A stretch of DNA of 17,648 nt, taken from RGIG8700 sp045648505 (GTDB taxonomy: Bacteria; Bacillota; Clostridia; RGIG6154). Shown piece after piece: positions 1 through 7,194 of this stretch (within the stretch, counting starts at the first letter, position 1; each line of letters opens with the position of its first letter). The notes beneath the pieces were generated by a model. The model saw only the letters and a list, made by a program, of their open reading frames with translations. It was not told where the DNA came from and made no database searches. The position numbers and the translations under genes were made by a program. Where the stretch lies: positions 1-17,648 of the forward strand of contig JAZROD010000006.1 in NCBI GenBank assembly GCA_045648505.1, written 5' to 3'.

Positions 1-393
1 AAATCATACACTTTTGAATTCAAGCTTCATGTAGTAGAGTTGTATCTAACAAGTGAACTATCATACCAACAGCTTGCACTTCAGGTGGGAATGACTGATC
101 CGGCGAGAATCACTCGATGGGTATTGGATTACAGAGCTGCCGGCCCTGAAGCATTGAAGCCCAAGAGGAAAGGCCGAAAACGAACCATGGACAAAGAGAA
201 AATCATTCGTGAAATCAAAGAAGGAGACTCTGATGAGCAGAAGGACCTGCTGAAGCAGTTACAGGAGGAGAACCTCAGGCTACGCATTGAGAATGCATTT
301 TTAAAAGAAGCGAGGAGGCTGCGTTTAGAGGAGGAAGGTCTTCTGAACGAACTGCGAGAATCGTCCACAGTCTCCGAGGACAGTTCAAATTAA
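1..393 (+). CDS. IS3-family transposase OrfA (HTH protein), 5'-truncated by the window edge
   Basis: OrfA is the DNA-binding part of the transposase and recognises the element's ends. The frame is open from base 1 (first residues KSYTFEFKLHVVELY), so the start codon lies just upstream. The TTG at 40 is not the start, because the residues before it already match the family's N-terminal pattern. An HTH region (SYQQLALQVGMTDPARITRWV) is followed by a basic stretch (KPKRKGRKR) and a leucine-zipper-like coiled coil (LLKQLQEENLRLRIENAFLKEA) used for multimerisation. The orfB frame is -1 relative to this one and is open from 291, so the two overlap across 291-393. A fused OrfAB made by programmed -1 frameshifting is expected from the family. 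An A AAA G run at 303-307 is a candidate slip site, but this is only a guess. Confidence 0.88.
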   Translation, partial: KSYTFEFKLHVVELYLTSELSYQQLALQVGMTDPARITRWVLDYRAAGPEALKPKRKGRKRTMDKEKIIREIKEGDSDEQKDLLKQLQEENLRLRIENAFLKEARRLRLEEEGLLNELRESSTVSEDSSN

Positions 394-434
394 GGGACAT
401 TCTCGCAGTAGTTGGTTTTCCAAAGGCAACATAC

Positions 435-1235
435 ATGTATTGGCAAAAACGGTTTGATAGAGTTAATCCCAACGAGGAATTAGAAAATAAAATCAAAGAA
501 ATACATATAGAACACAAAGATTTTGGATACAGACGAATTTACGGACTGCTCCGTGGTGAAGGATATATTGTAAACAAGAAGAAAGTACAAAGAATTATGC
601 AAAAATCAGGTTTTCAGGTTACTTCGTTTGCAAGGAAAAATCGCAAGTACAGTTCATACAAAGGCAATGTTGGTAAAATAGCACCAAATAGAATTAACAG
701 ACGGTTTAAAACATCTATCCCTCATCAGAAGATAACTACCGATACTACTGAATTTAAGTATTATGAGATAGACAACAAAGGCAGAATGGTAATTAAGAAA
801 TTGTATTTAGACCCATTCCTTGATATGTTCAATGGTGAGGTGTTGAGTTATAGCATAAGTCAAAATCCGTCAGCAATAAGTATCTTATCAGCACAAAAGC
901 AAGCAATAGATATAACAGCAGATTGCCCATATAGAAGAACTTTTCATTCAGACAGAGGCTGGGCATATCAAATGAGTGCATATTCATTTGCGTTAAAAGA
1001 GAACAAAATATTTCAAAGTATGTCTCGCAAGGGTAATTGTTACGATAACTCTGTGATGGAAAACTTCTTTGGAATACTAAAACAAGAAATGTATTACGGA
1101 AATACTTATTACAGCTTTGATGAGCTTAAAGAAGCTATTGAAAAATATATAAAATATTACAACGAGAAAAGAATCAAAGAGAAACTTGGGTGGAAAAGTC
1201 CGGTTGAGTATCGGCTCTCTGCCTTGGCTGCATAA
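435..1235 (+). CDS. IS3-family transposase OrfB (DDE integrase core)
   Basis: This is the catalytic part of the IS transposase (rve/integrase fold) and carries out strand cleavage and transfer. From the ATG at 435 it is 266 aa. An HTH_21-like N-terminal part (residues about 15-70, HKDFGYRRIYGLLRGEGY) precedes the DDE core. The catalytic triad is visible: D103 (TTDTTEF), D173 (HSDRGWAYQ) and E209 (NSVMENFFG), with exactly 35 residues between D173 and E209, as in the DD(35)E group. The C-terminus has the family ending GWKSPVEYR. The frame is open upstream to 291 and encodes family-like sequence there (LRGQFKLRDILAVVGFPKATY). The natural product is therefore probably the OrfAB frameshift fusion, and the ATG at 435 may not be a real start. 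No frameshift or stop breaks the gene. Confidence 0.92.
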   Translation: MYWQKRFDRVNPNEELENKIKEIHIEHKDFGYRRIYGLLRGEGYIVNKKKVQRIMQKSGFQVTSFARKNRKYSSYKGNVGKIAPNRINRRFKTSIPHQKITTDTTEFKYYEIDNKGRMVIKKLYLDPFLDMFNGEVLSYSISQNPSAISILSAQKQAIDITADCPYRRTFHSDRGWAYQMSAYSFALKENKIFQSMSRKGNCYDNSVMENFFGILKQEMYYGNTYYSFDELKEAIEKYIKYYNEKRIKEKLGWKSPVEYRLSALAA

Positions 1236-1238
1236 AAA

Positions 1239-1269
1239 TAGCGTAGCAGTTATTAAAACTACCACGCTA
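1239..1269 (-). terminator. Hairpin at the end of the IS, with its T-run on the minus strand
   Basis: Two 12-nt arms (1239-1250 and 1258-1269) pair with two mismatches around a 7-nt loop. On the minus strand the stem is followed by TTTTT, as in an intrinsic terminator. On the plus strand it is followed by an A-rich stretch. It therefore looks suited to stop transcripts that enter the IS from the gyrA side, not to end orfB mRNA. The termination role is inferred. Confidence 0.55.
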
Positions 1270-1274
1270 TAAAA

Positions 1275-1299
1275 AGTCTAACTTTTTGGGGTCACATCA
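1275..1299. repeat. Right terminal inverted repeat of the IS3-family element
   Basis: The sequence AGTCTAACTTTTTGGGGTCA followed by CATCA reads on the minus strand as TGATGTGACCCC, an A-rich run and GTTAGACT. This is the form of IS150-group ends, which start with TG and carry a CCCC/A-run/GTTAGAC core. The partner left repeat is outside the window, so the outer edge (1296 or 1299) is not fixed. Confidence 0.75.
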
Positions 1300-1329
1300 C
1301 TTTTCTGCATCTATTTTTTTATACCATTA

Positions 1330-1357
1330 ATTGTGAATTGTGCATTGTGAATTATGC
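1330..1357. repeat. Two-copy 14-bp tandem repeat between the IS and parS
   Basis: ATTGTGAATTGTGC (1330-1343) is followed directly by ATTGTGAATTATGC (1344-1357), differing at one base. A third partial copy starts at 1358 (ATTGTT) and runs into the parS site. Its function is unknown. It resembles simple AT-rich spacer repeats seen between genes in clostridia. Confidence 0.7.
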
Positions 1358-1359
1358 AT

Positions 1360-1375
1360 TGTTCCACGTGAAACA
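1360..1375. promoter_or_regulatory. parS: parS centromere-like site (ParB/Spo0J binding)
   Basis: The 16-mer TGTTCCACGTGAAACA matches the conserved Firmicutes parS sequence (TGTTNCACGTGAAACA) at every position. It contains the palindromic core CACGTG with GTT/AAC arms. It lies one base beyond the gyrA stop codon and about 7 kb from the DnaA boxes, which fits the known clustering of parS around oriC. By family knowledge ParB binds here as a CTP-dependent clamp, spreads and recruits SMC. No second copy was seen in the window. parA and parB are not in the window. Confidence 0.93.
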
Positions 1376-1376
1376 T

Positions 1377-3893
1377 TTATTCATTTGTTTCTTCGATTAT
1401 TTCTGTACCTTCCGGTGCTTCTGCTTCTTCTTCGTGTTCTGCAGTTGCGATAGAAACAAGTTTTTCATCTTTAGCTGTCTTCATTAAGATAACGCCCTGA
1501 GTTGCTCTGCCCATTTCTTTAATACCGCTGATTGCAGTTCTTATGATAGTTCCGCTTGATGTTATCATCATAACATCTTCTTCAGGGTTAATTCTTGCAA
1601 CACCAACGATTGCGCCGGTCTTTTCAGTTATCTTATATGTTTTAACACCCTTACCGCCTCTTGTCTGAACCTTATATTCTTCAATCGGTGTAACTTTACC
1701 AAGACCGTTTTCTGTAACAAGAAGCAACTTATCGCCATCTGATACATCTGTGCATCCAACAACATAATCGTCATCTGAAAGGTTGATTGCTCTTACACCG
1801 TGTGCAAGTCTGCCCATAGCACGAACATCATTTTCATCAAATCTGATTGATTTACCTTTATTTGTTGCAACAAAGATTTCACTGTTGCCTGTTGTTACAA
1901 TTACATTGATAAGCTCATCATCTTCATTGAATGAAATAGCGTAAATACCGCCTTTTCTGTTGGTATTATAGTCTGCAATCTGTGTTTTCTTAATAAGACC
2001 CTTCTTTGTTATCATTGTAAGATATTTATCTTCTTCAAACTCTGAAAGTGGAATAATTGTTGTAACCTTTTCCTGTGGCATTAAAGGAAGAAGGTTAACT
2101 ATTGCACTTCCCTTTGCCTGTCTGCTTCCTTCAGGAATCTGGTAAGCCTTTAAGCGATAAAGTCTACCAAAGTTTGTGAAGAACAACAAGTGGTCATGAG
2201 TTGAGCAGGTAAATATTCTTTCAACAAAGTCTTCTTCCCTTGTGGAAAGAGCTGAAATACCTTTACCGCCTCTCTTCTGGCTTCTGTAAGTATCTGTTGT
2301 AAGTCTTTTTACATAACCAAAATGTGTAAGTGTTATAACAACGCTTTCTTCTGCAATTAAGTCTTCATAGTCAACATCATCAATTGCAGCTTCAATGCTT
2401 GTTCTTCTGTCATCGCCATATTTTTCAGCGATTTCGTTTAATTCTTCTTTAATTACTTCTAAAAGTCTGCCTTCATTTGCAAGAATTTCTTCAAATTCTT
2501 CACATTTAGCTTTAAGTTCTTCATATTCAGTATCAATTTTCTCACCATTAAGTCTCTGGAGCTGTGCAAGACGCATATCAAGTACGCTCTGTGCCTGAAT
2601 TTCTGAAAAACCGAATTTTTCCATAAGTTTTTCTTTAGCATCATCGTAAGATTCTCTGATTACTTTAATTACTGCATCAATATTTGCAAGAGCAATTCTT
2701 AAACCTTCTAAAATATGCATTCTTGCCTTTGCTTTTTCAAGGTCGAATTTTGTTCTTCTTGTAACTATTTCTTTCTGGAATCTGATGTAGTTATCAAGAT
2801 ATCCTTTTAATGTAAGTGTAACAGGCTTTCCGTCTTCAATTGCAAGCATATTGATTGAGAAGCTGTCCTGAAGTCTTGTAAACTTAAACAAGTGGTTTAA
2901 AACAACCTGTGGGTTTGCATCTCTCTTTAAATCAATTACGATTTTAATACCGGTTCTGTCTGAAGAAAGGTCACGAATATCAGCAATTCCCTCTATTCTC
3001 TTATCTTTAACTAAATCTGCAATAGATTTAACAAGAACTGATTTATTAACCTGATATGGAATTTCAGAGATAATAATTGAGTATCTGTCATCTCTTCCGC
3101 TTTCAACAATTTCAGTTTTAGCACGGATTACAATTTTACCTCTGCCTGTTTCATAAGCAGAACGGATACCCCCTCTGCCCATAATTGTGGCTCTTGTTGG
3201 GAAATCAGGGCCCTGAATGTGTTCCATAAGTTCATCTACTGTGATTTCAGGGTTATCTATCTGTGCGATTGCTGCATTTATAACTTCTCTTAAGTTGTGA
3301 GAAGGGATGTTTGTTGCCATACCAACGGCGATACCTGATACACCATTACAAAGAAGAACAGGTATTCTTGTAGGAAGAACAACAGGTTCTTTTCTTTTTT
3401 CATCAAAATTTGGTACAAAATCAACTGTATCTTTATCAATATCAGCCAGAAGCTCGTTTGAGATTTTGCTCATTCTTGCTTCTGTATAACGGTATGCAGC
3501 CGGTGGATCACCGTCAATAGAACCAAAGTTACCGTGACCGTCAATAAGTGGATATCTTAAAGAGAAATCCTGCGCCATACGAACAAGTGCATCGTAAGCA
3601 GATGCATCACCGTGTGGATGATATCTACCGATAACATTACCAACTGTTGTAGCTGATTTGAAGAATGGCTTATCTGCAGTTAAATGTTCTTCAAACATAG
3701 CATAAAGTATTCTTCTGTGAACAGGTTTAAGTCCGTCTCTTACATCAGGCAAAGCACGGCTTATGATAACTGACATAGAATAGTCTATGAAAGCTTCTTT
3801 CATTCTTTTTTCAATATCAACTTCAACAATAGTCTGATGCTCCAAATTTTCTACGAAATTGGTATCATTATTATTTTCAAATTTTTTAGCCAT
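1377..3893 (-). CDS. gyrA: DNA gyrase subunit A
   Basis: GyrA is the cleavage-religation subunit of gyrase, which introduces negative supercoils in an A2B2 complex. The protein is 838 aa, normal for the family. The winged-helix/tower part contains the catalytic tyrosine Y136 in RYTEAR and the quinolone-resistance region HPHGDASAYDALVRMAQ (about 93-108). In that region the position equivalent to E. coli Ser83 is Ala97, while Asp87 is kept as D101. The C-terminal beta-pinwheel starts with the GyrA box QKRGGKG (539-545), and a second similar heptad, QTRGGKG, occurs at 743-749. The tail is acidic (EHEEEAEAPEG). The ATG is preceded by AAGGAGGTG 7 nt away, which overlaps the gyrB stop, so gyrB and gyrA are probably coupled. 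No convincing terminator follows before parS and the IS. ParC is a possible confusion, but the GyrA box and the gyrB neighbour argue for GyrA. Confidence 0.98.
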   Translation of the reverse strand: MAKKFENNNDTNFVENLEHQTIVEVDIEKRMKEAFIDYSMSVIISRALPDVRDGLKPVHRRILYAMFEEHLTADKPFFKSATTVGNVIGRYHPHGDASAYDALVRMAQDFSLRYPLIDGHGNFGSIDGDPPAAYRYTEARMSKISNELLADIDKDTVDFVPNFDEKRKEPVVLPTRIPVLLCNGVSGIAVGMATNIPSHNLREVINAAIAQIDNPEITVDELMEHIQGPDFPTRATIMGRGGIRSAYETGRGKIVIRAKTEIVESGRDDRYSIIISEIPYQVNKSVLVKSIADLVKDKRIEGIADIRDLSSDRTGIKIVIDLKRDANPQVVLNHLFKFTRLQDSFSINMLAIEDGKPVTLTLKGYLDNYIRFQKEIVTRRTKFDLEKAKARMHILEGLRIALANIDAVIKVIRESYDDAKEKLMEKFGFSEIQAQSVLDMRLAQLQRLNGEKIDTEYEELKAKCEEFEEILANEGRLLEVIKEELNEIAEKYGDDRRTSIEAAIDDVDYEDLIAEESVVITLTHFGYVKRLTTDTYRSQKRGGKGISALSTREEDFVERIFTCSTHDHLLFFTNFGRLYRLKAYQIPEGSRQAKGSAIVNLLPLMPQEKVTTIIPLSEFEEDKYLTMITKKGLIKKTQIADYNTNRKGGIYAISFNEDDELINVIVTTGNSEIFVATNKGKSIRFDENDVRAMGRLAHGVRAINLSDDDYVVGCTDVSDGDKLLLVTENGLGKVTPIEEYKVQTRGGKGVKTYKITEKTGAIVGVARINPEEDVMMITSSGTIIRTAISGIKEMGRATQGVILMKTAKDEKLVSIATAEHEEEAEAPEGTEIIEETNE

Positions 3894-3907
3894 CGTGCTC
3901 CACCTCC

Positions 3908-5818
3908 TTAAATATCAAGATTTGTAACATATTTTGCGTTTTCGTCGATGAATTTCTTTCTTGGTTCAACTTCATCACCCATAAGGATTGAGAAAGTCTG
4001 GTCTGCAGAAATTGCATCTTCAAGTGTAACTCTTATTAAAATTCTGTTTTCAGGATTCATAGTTGTTTCCCAGAGTTCTTTAGGGTCCATTTCACCAAGA
4101 CCTTTATATCTGGCAATATCAACCTTTGCGTTTTCATCGCCATTCTTTAATTCTTCAGAAATTCTGTCTCTTTCTTCATCAGAGAAAGCAACATGTGATT
4201 TTTTACCTCTTGAAAGCTTATAAAGAGGAGGCTTTGCTAAATAAACATGGCCTGTTTCAATAAGCTGTGGCATAAATCTGAAGAAGAATGTTAAAAGAAG
4301 TGTCTGGATATGAGCACCGTCAACATCGGCATCGGCCATAATGATGATTTTGTCATATCTAAGTTTTGTAATATCAAATTCCTGACCAATACCTGCACCA
4401 AGTGCAACTATAACAGGAAGTAATTTTTCATTTCCGTAAACTTTATCTACTCTTGCTTTTTCAACATTAAGCATTTTACCCCAAAGTGGAAGAATAGCCT
4501 GGTAGTTACTGTCTCTTCCGCCCTTTGCAGAGCCGCCCGCAGAGTCACCTTCGACGATATAAATTTCAGTCTTTGTGTTATCTCTTTCGTGACAGTCAAA
4601 AAGTTTATCAGGCATTGAGTTTGACTCAAGCGGTGATTTTCTTCTTGTTGCTTCTCTTGCTTTTCTTGCAGCTTCTCTTGCTCTTGCGGCAGAAATACTT
4701 TTTTCCACAATTAATCTTGCAATCTGTGGATTTTCTTCAAGGAAATCGCCGAATTTTTCATTCATAACTGCTGTGGTAAATTCTCTCATTTCAGAGTTAC
4801 CAAGCTTTGTTTTTGTCTGTCCTTCAAATTCAGCTTCTGTTAATTTAACTGAAACAACTGCAGTTAAGCCTTCTCTTGTATCTTCACCTGAAAGCTTTTC
4901 TTCTTCTTTAAGAACATTGTTTTTTCTACCCCAGTTGTTTAAAAGTCTTGAAAGTGAGTTTTTAAAACCAACTTCGTGAGTACCACCTTCAATTGTGTTG
5001 ATACCATTTGCAAATGTTAAAACTTTTTCATTATAATCTGTGTTATACTGCATTGCAATTTCAACTGTTGAGTCTTCTTTTTCTGCAATAAAGTAAATAA
5101 CATCGCCAAGAGTTTCTTTATTCTTATTTAAGTCCTCTACGAAAGACTTTATACCGCCCTCGTAGTAAAGCTCTTTAACCTGTTTTTCTTCTCTCTTATC
5201 CTCTAAAATGATTTTGATACCGCCATTTAAGTAAGCCTGTTCTCTTAATCTCTTTAAAAGGATAGAAAAATCAAAAACTGTTTCTTCAAAAATTTCAGGA
5301 TCCGGCATAAAGTGAACAGTTGTACCTTTTTCTGTTGTTTCTCCAACAATATGAAGGTCAACAACCTTATTACCTCTCTGGAATTCTATTTCGTGAATAT
5401 TTTTACCGTCTTTAACCTGAACTTTAGTCCATAAAGAAAGGGCGTTAACAACAGATGCACCAACACCGTGCAAACCACCTGATACTTTATAACCGCCATC
5501 TCCGCCGAATTTACCGCCTGCGTGAAGAATAGTGAAAACAACTTCAACCGCAGGAAGACCTGTTTTTTCCTGAATACCAACAGGAATACCACGGCCATCG
5601 TCTACAACAGTAATAGAATTATCCTCGTTGATAGAAACATAAATATTTTTACAGAAGCCTGCCAATGCTTCGTCAATAGCATTATCAACTATTTCGTAAA
5701 CAAGATGGTGAAGACCTCTTGCAGAAGTTGAACCGATATACATACCCGGTCTTTTTCTAACCGCCTCTAAACCTTCAAGGACTTGTATGTCATTACTGTT
5801 ATAATGCTCTATTGCCAT
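3908..5818 (-). CDS. gyrB: DNA gyrase subunit B (ATPase)
   Basis: GyrB is the ATPase and TOPRIM subunit of gyrase. I chose the ATG at 5818 (MAIEHYNSND, 636 aa) and not an upstream ATG at 5842, because a perfect AAGGAGG sits 8 nt before it. The GHKL ATPase domain shows E42 and N46 (YEIVDNAIDEA), DDGRGIPV and GGLHGVGASVVNAL. The TOPRIM domain shows EGDSAGGSAK (423-432) and DADVDG (496-501). The length fits the Gram-positive type, without the C-terminal insert of proteobacterial GyrB. At the position of E. coli Lys447 there is Trp446 (LPLWGKMLN). The Shine-Dalgarno overlaps the recF stop codon (TAAGGAGG), and the gyrB stop in turn lies inside the gyrA Shine-Dalgarno. ParE is a possible confusion, but the neighbours support GyrB. 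Confidence 0.98.
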   Translation of the reverse strand: MAIEHYNSNDIQVLEGLEAVRKRPGMYIGSTSARGLHHLVYEIVDNAIDEALAGFCKNIYVSINEDNSITVVDDGRGIPVGIQEKTGLPAVEVVFTILHAGGKFGGDGGYKVSGGLHGVGASVVNALSLWTKVQVKDGKNIHEIEFQRGNKVVDLHIVGETTEKGTTVHFMPDPEIFEETVFDFSILLKRLREQAYLNGGIKIILEDKREEKQVKELYYEGGIKSFVEDLNKNKETLGDVIYFIAEKEDSTVEIAMQYNTDYNEKVLTFANGINTIEGGTHEVGFKNSLSRLLNNWGRKNNVLKEEEKLSGEDTREGLTAVVSVKLTEAEFEGQTKTKLGNSEMREFTTAVMNEKFGDFLEENPQIARLIVEKSISAARAREAARKAREATRRKSPLESNSMPDKLFDCHERDNTKTEIYIVEGDSAGGSAKGGRDSNYQAILPLWGKMLNVEKARVDKVYGNEKLLPVIVALGAGIGQEFDITKLRYDKIIIMADADVDGAHIQTLLLTFFFRFMPQLIETGHVYLAKPPLYKLSRGKKSHVAFSDEERDRISEELKNGDENAKVDIARYKGLGEMDPKELWETTMNPENRILIRVTLEDAISADQTFSILMGDEVEPRKKFIDENAKYVTNLDI

Positions 5819-5831
5819 TGATTTTTCCTCC

Positions 5832-6917
5832 TTATGGAACAATTTTTGCGTTATCTATGTGAATTAGTTTTGTATTTTTTCTTCTGGCAAAACTGCCTTT
5901 ATCTGTTGAGGTTATAATAACCTGCTTATTTCTTATTTCATTTAAAAGATATTTTCTTCTTTCACTGTCAAGCTCGGATAATATATCATCAAGTAAAAGT
6001 ACAGGATATTCGCCTTTAATTTCTTTAATATATTCTGCCTGACAAAGTCTTAAAATTAAAATTACAGTTCTTTGCTGACCTTGTGATGCAAATTCTCGAA
6101 CTTTATTACCATTTATAAAAAAGCCTATATCTTCTCTGTGAATACCAAAAATAGAAGTTCTTTCAAAAATTTCTTTTGATTTAAATCTGTTAAGCTTTTT
6201 TAAATACTCTTTATGCATAACTTTTCTTTCATCAGGAGTTATGCAGCTTTCGTATTTAATTTCAAACTTATCAAGTGAAAGAGTAATTTCTCTATGAAGC
6301 TTATCTGTTAATGTTTTAATGAATTCAATGTATTTATTTCTGTAAAAAATTATATCTCCGCCAAGACTTGCAAGCTTTTCATTATAAACATCAATTAAAT
6401 CAGAATAATCTCCGTCTTCTTTGAGTATTTTATTTTTCATTTTTAAAACTTTGTTATATTCAACCAAAGTATTAAAATAATTAGGCTTAACCTGACTTAT
6501 GGCAATATCAATATATCTTCTTCTCTCTGACGGACCTTCTTTAATAATAAGAAAATCCTCGGGAGAAAACATAACTGCATTAAAAAGTCCCATAAGCTCG
6601 GAATTTTTAGTAATTTTTGAGCCGTTTAATTCCATTTTTCTTCTGTCATCAGGAAGAAGAGTAATTTTTGCTTCAAATTCTCTGTCATTATTTTCAAAAA
6701 ACAAAGTTAAATTTGCAAAATCTTCATTATATTTAATCAAATCCTTGTGTTTTGAAACTCTGTGGCTTCGAAGAGATGCAAAAAAGTTTATTGCTTCAAC
6801 AATATTTGTTTTTCCCTGACCGTTTTTGCCGTAAATTAAATTAGTTTCTTTTTCAGGCTCAAAAACAAGCTCATCATAATTTCTGTAATTTTTTAGAATC
6901 AGTTTTTTTACGAACAT
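5832..6917 (-). CDS. recF: DNA replication and repair protein RecF
   Basis: RecF is an SMC-like ABC ATPase that, with RecO and RecR, loads RecA at single-strand gaps during recombinational repair and fork restart. From the ATG at 6917 (MFVKKLILKNYRNY) it is 361 aa, the usual size. This start has a GGAG motif about 7 nt upstream and the family's N-terminus; a start at 6950 would add an atypical leader. Motifs are Walker A GKNGQGKT (30-37), the signature SQGQQRT (278-284) and Walker B VLLLDD (306-311) followed by ILSELD. The start lies 44 nt inside the preceding remB-like gene, and the stop overlaps the gyrB Shine-Dalgarno, so it is embedded in the dnaN-to-gyrA run. Confidence 0.96.
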   Translation of the reverse strand: MFVKKLILKNYRNYDELVFEPEKETNLIYGKNGQGKTNIVEAINFFASLRSHRVSKHKDLIKYNEDFANLTLFFENNDREFEAKITLLPDDRRKMELNGSKITKNSELMGLFNAVMFSPEDFLIIKEGPSERRRYIDIAISQVKPNYFNTLVEYNKVLKMKNKILKEDGDYSDLIDVYNEKLASLGGDIIFYRNKYIEFIKTLTDKLHREITLSLDKFEIKYESCITPDERKVMHKEYLKKLNRFKSKEIFERTSIFGIHREDIGFFINGNKVREFASQGQQRTVILILRLCQAEYIKEIKGEYPVLLLDDILSELDSERRKYLLNEIRNKQVIITSTDKGSFARRKNTKLIHIDNAKIVP

Positions 6918-7194
6918 AATCTTCTCCGTCAAAAAAGTCGCCTTTAACATTATTTTTTACAATAAGATTATAATTCAAAGGAGAAAAGTAAGGAATTTCT
7001 TTACCTTCTTTATCAACAGTTAATGCAAAAGTTTTACAATCTCTTACTTCAGATATAACAACAGCCTCATTATTTTTAAGCTGTTTGTTAATAAAGTCTT
7101 TAGAAATATTTGTTCTTGTAACCCTGTCGAAATCAGAAAGAATTAAAATATCCTCATCATCTAAAACATAACCCTGACTTAAATATATATACAT
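6874..7194 (-). CDS. remB: RemB/DUF370-like small protein
   Basis: This 106-aa protein begins MYIYLSQGYVLDDEDILILSDFD, which resembles the start of RemB (YaaB) proteins of the DUF370 family (MYIHLG..., D-IVGIFD). It also has the later KTFALTV and YFSPLN segments that correspond to the family's KSFVLT and ISP elements. In Bacillus subtilis RemA and RemB help activate biofilm-matrix genes. RemA binds DNA, while RemB is less well understood, and the gene normally sits between recF and gyrB. Here it sits between dnaN and recF instead. Its ATG shares a base with the dnaN stop (TAATG), and its 3' end overlaps recF by 44 nt, so translational coupling is likely. The C-terminal tail (DSKKLQKL) is longer than in typical RemB. 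The family assignment comes from remembered sequence patterns and is moderately sure. Confidence 0.7.
   Translation of the reverse strand: MYIYLSQGYVLDDEDILILSDFDRVTRTNISKDFINKQLKNNEAVVISEVRDCKTFALTVDKEGKEIPYFSPLNYNLIVKNNVKGDFFDGEDYVRKKTDSKKLQKL

Larger units (their letters stand above)
1..1299 (+). mobile_element. IS3-family (IS150-like) insertion sequence, right part
   Basis: This is a two-ORF insertion sequence whose left end lies outside the window. It holds orfA (already open at base 1), orfB in the -1 frame relative to orfA, a hairpin after orfB, and a terminal sequence of the type seen in IS150-like elements (complement TGTGACCCCAAAAAGTTAGAC). The layout of a helix-turn-helix OrfA, an overlapping DDE OrfB and a TG...CA end is diagnostic of the IS3 family. 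The exact right edge is ambiguous: the element may end at CA 1295-1296 or CA 1298-1299. Target duplications cannot be checked because only one end is present. All motifs are intact, so the copy may still be active. Confidence 0.88.

Noticed and set aside
6499..6819. 106-codon plus-strand frame inside recF
   Set aside because: It is antisense to the conserved RecF ATPase region and has no promoter or ribosome binding site.
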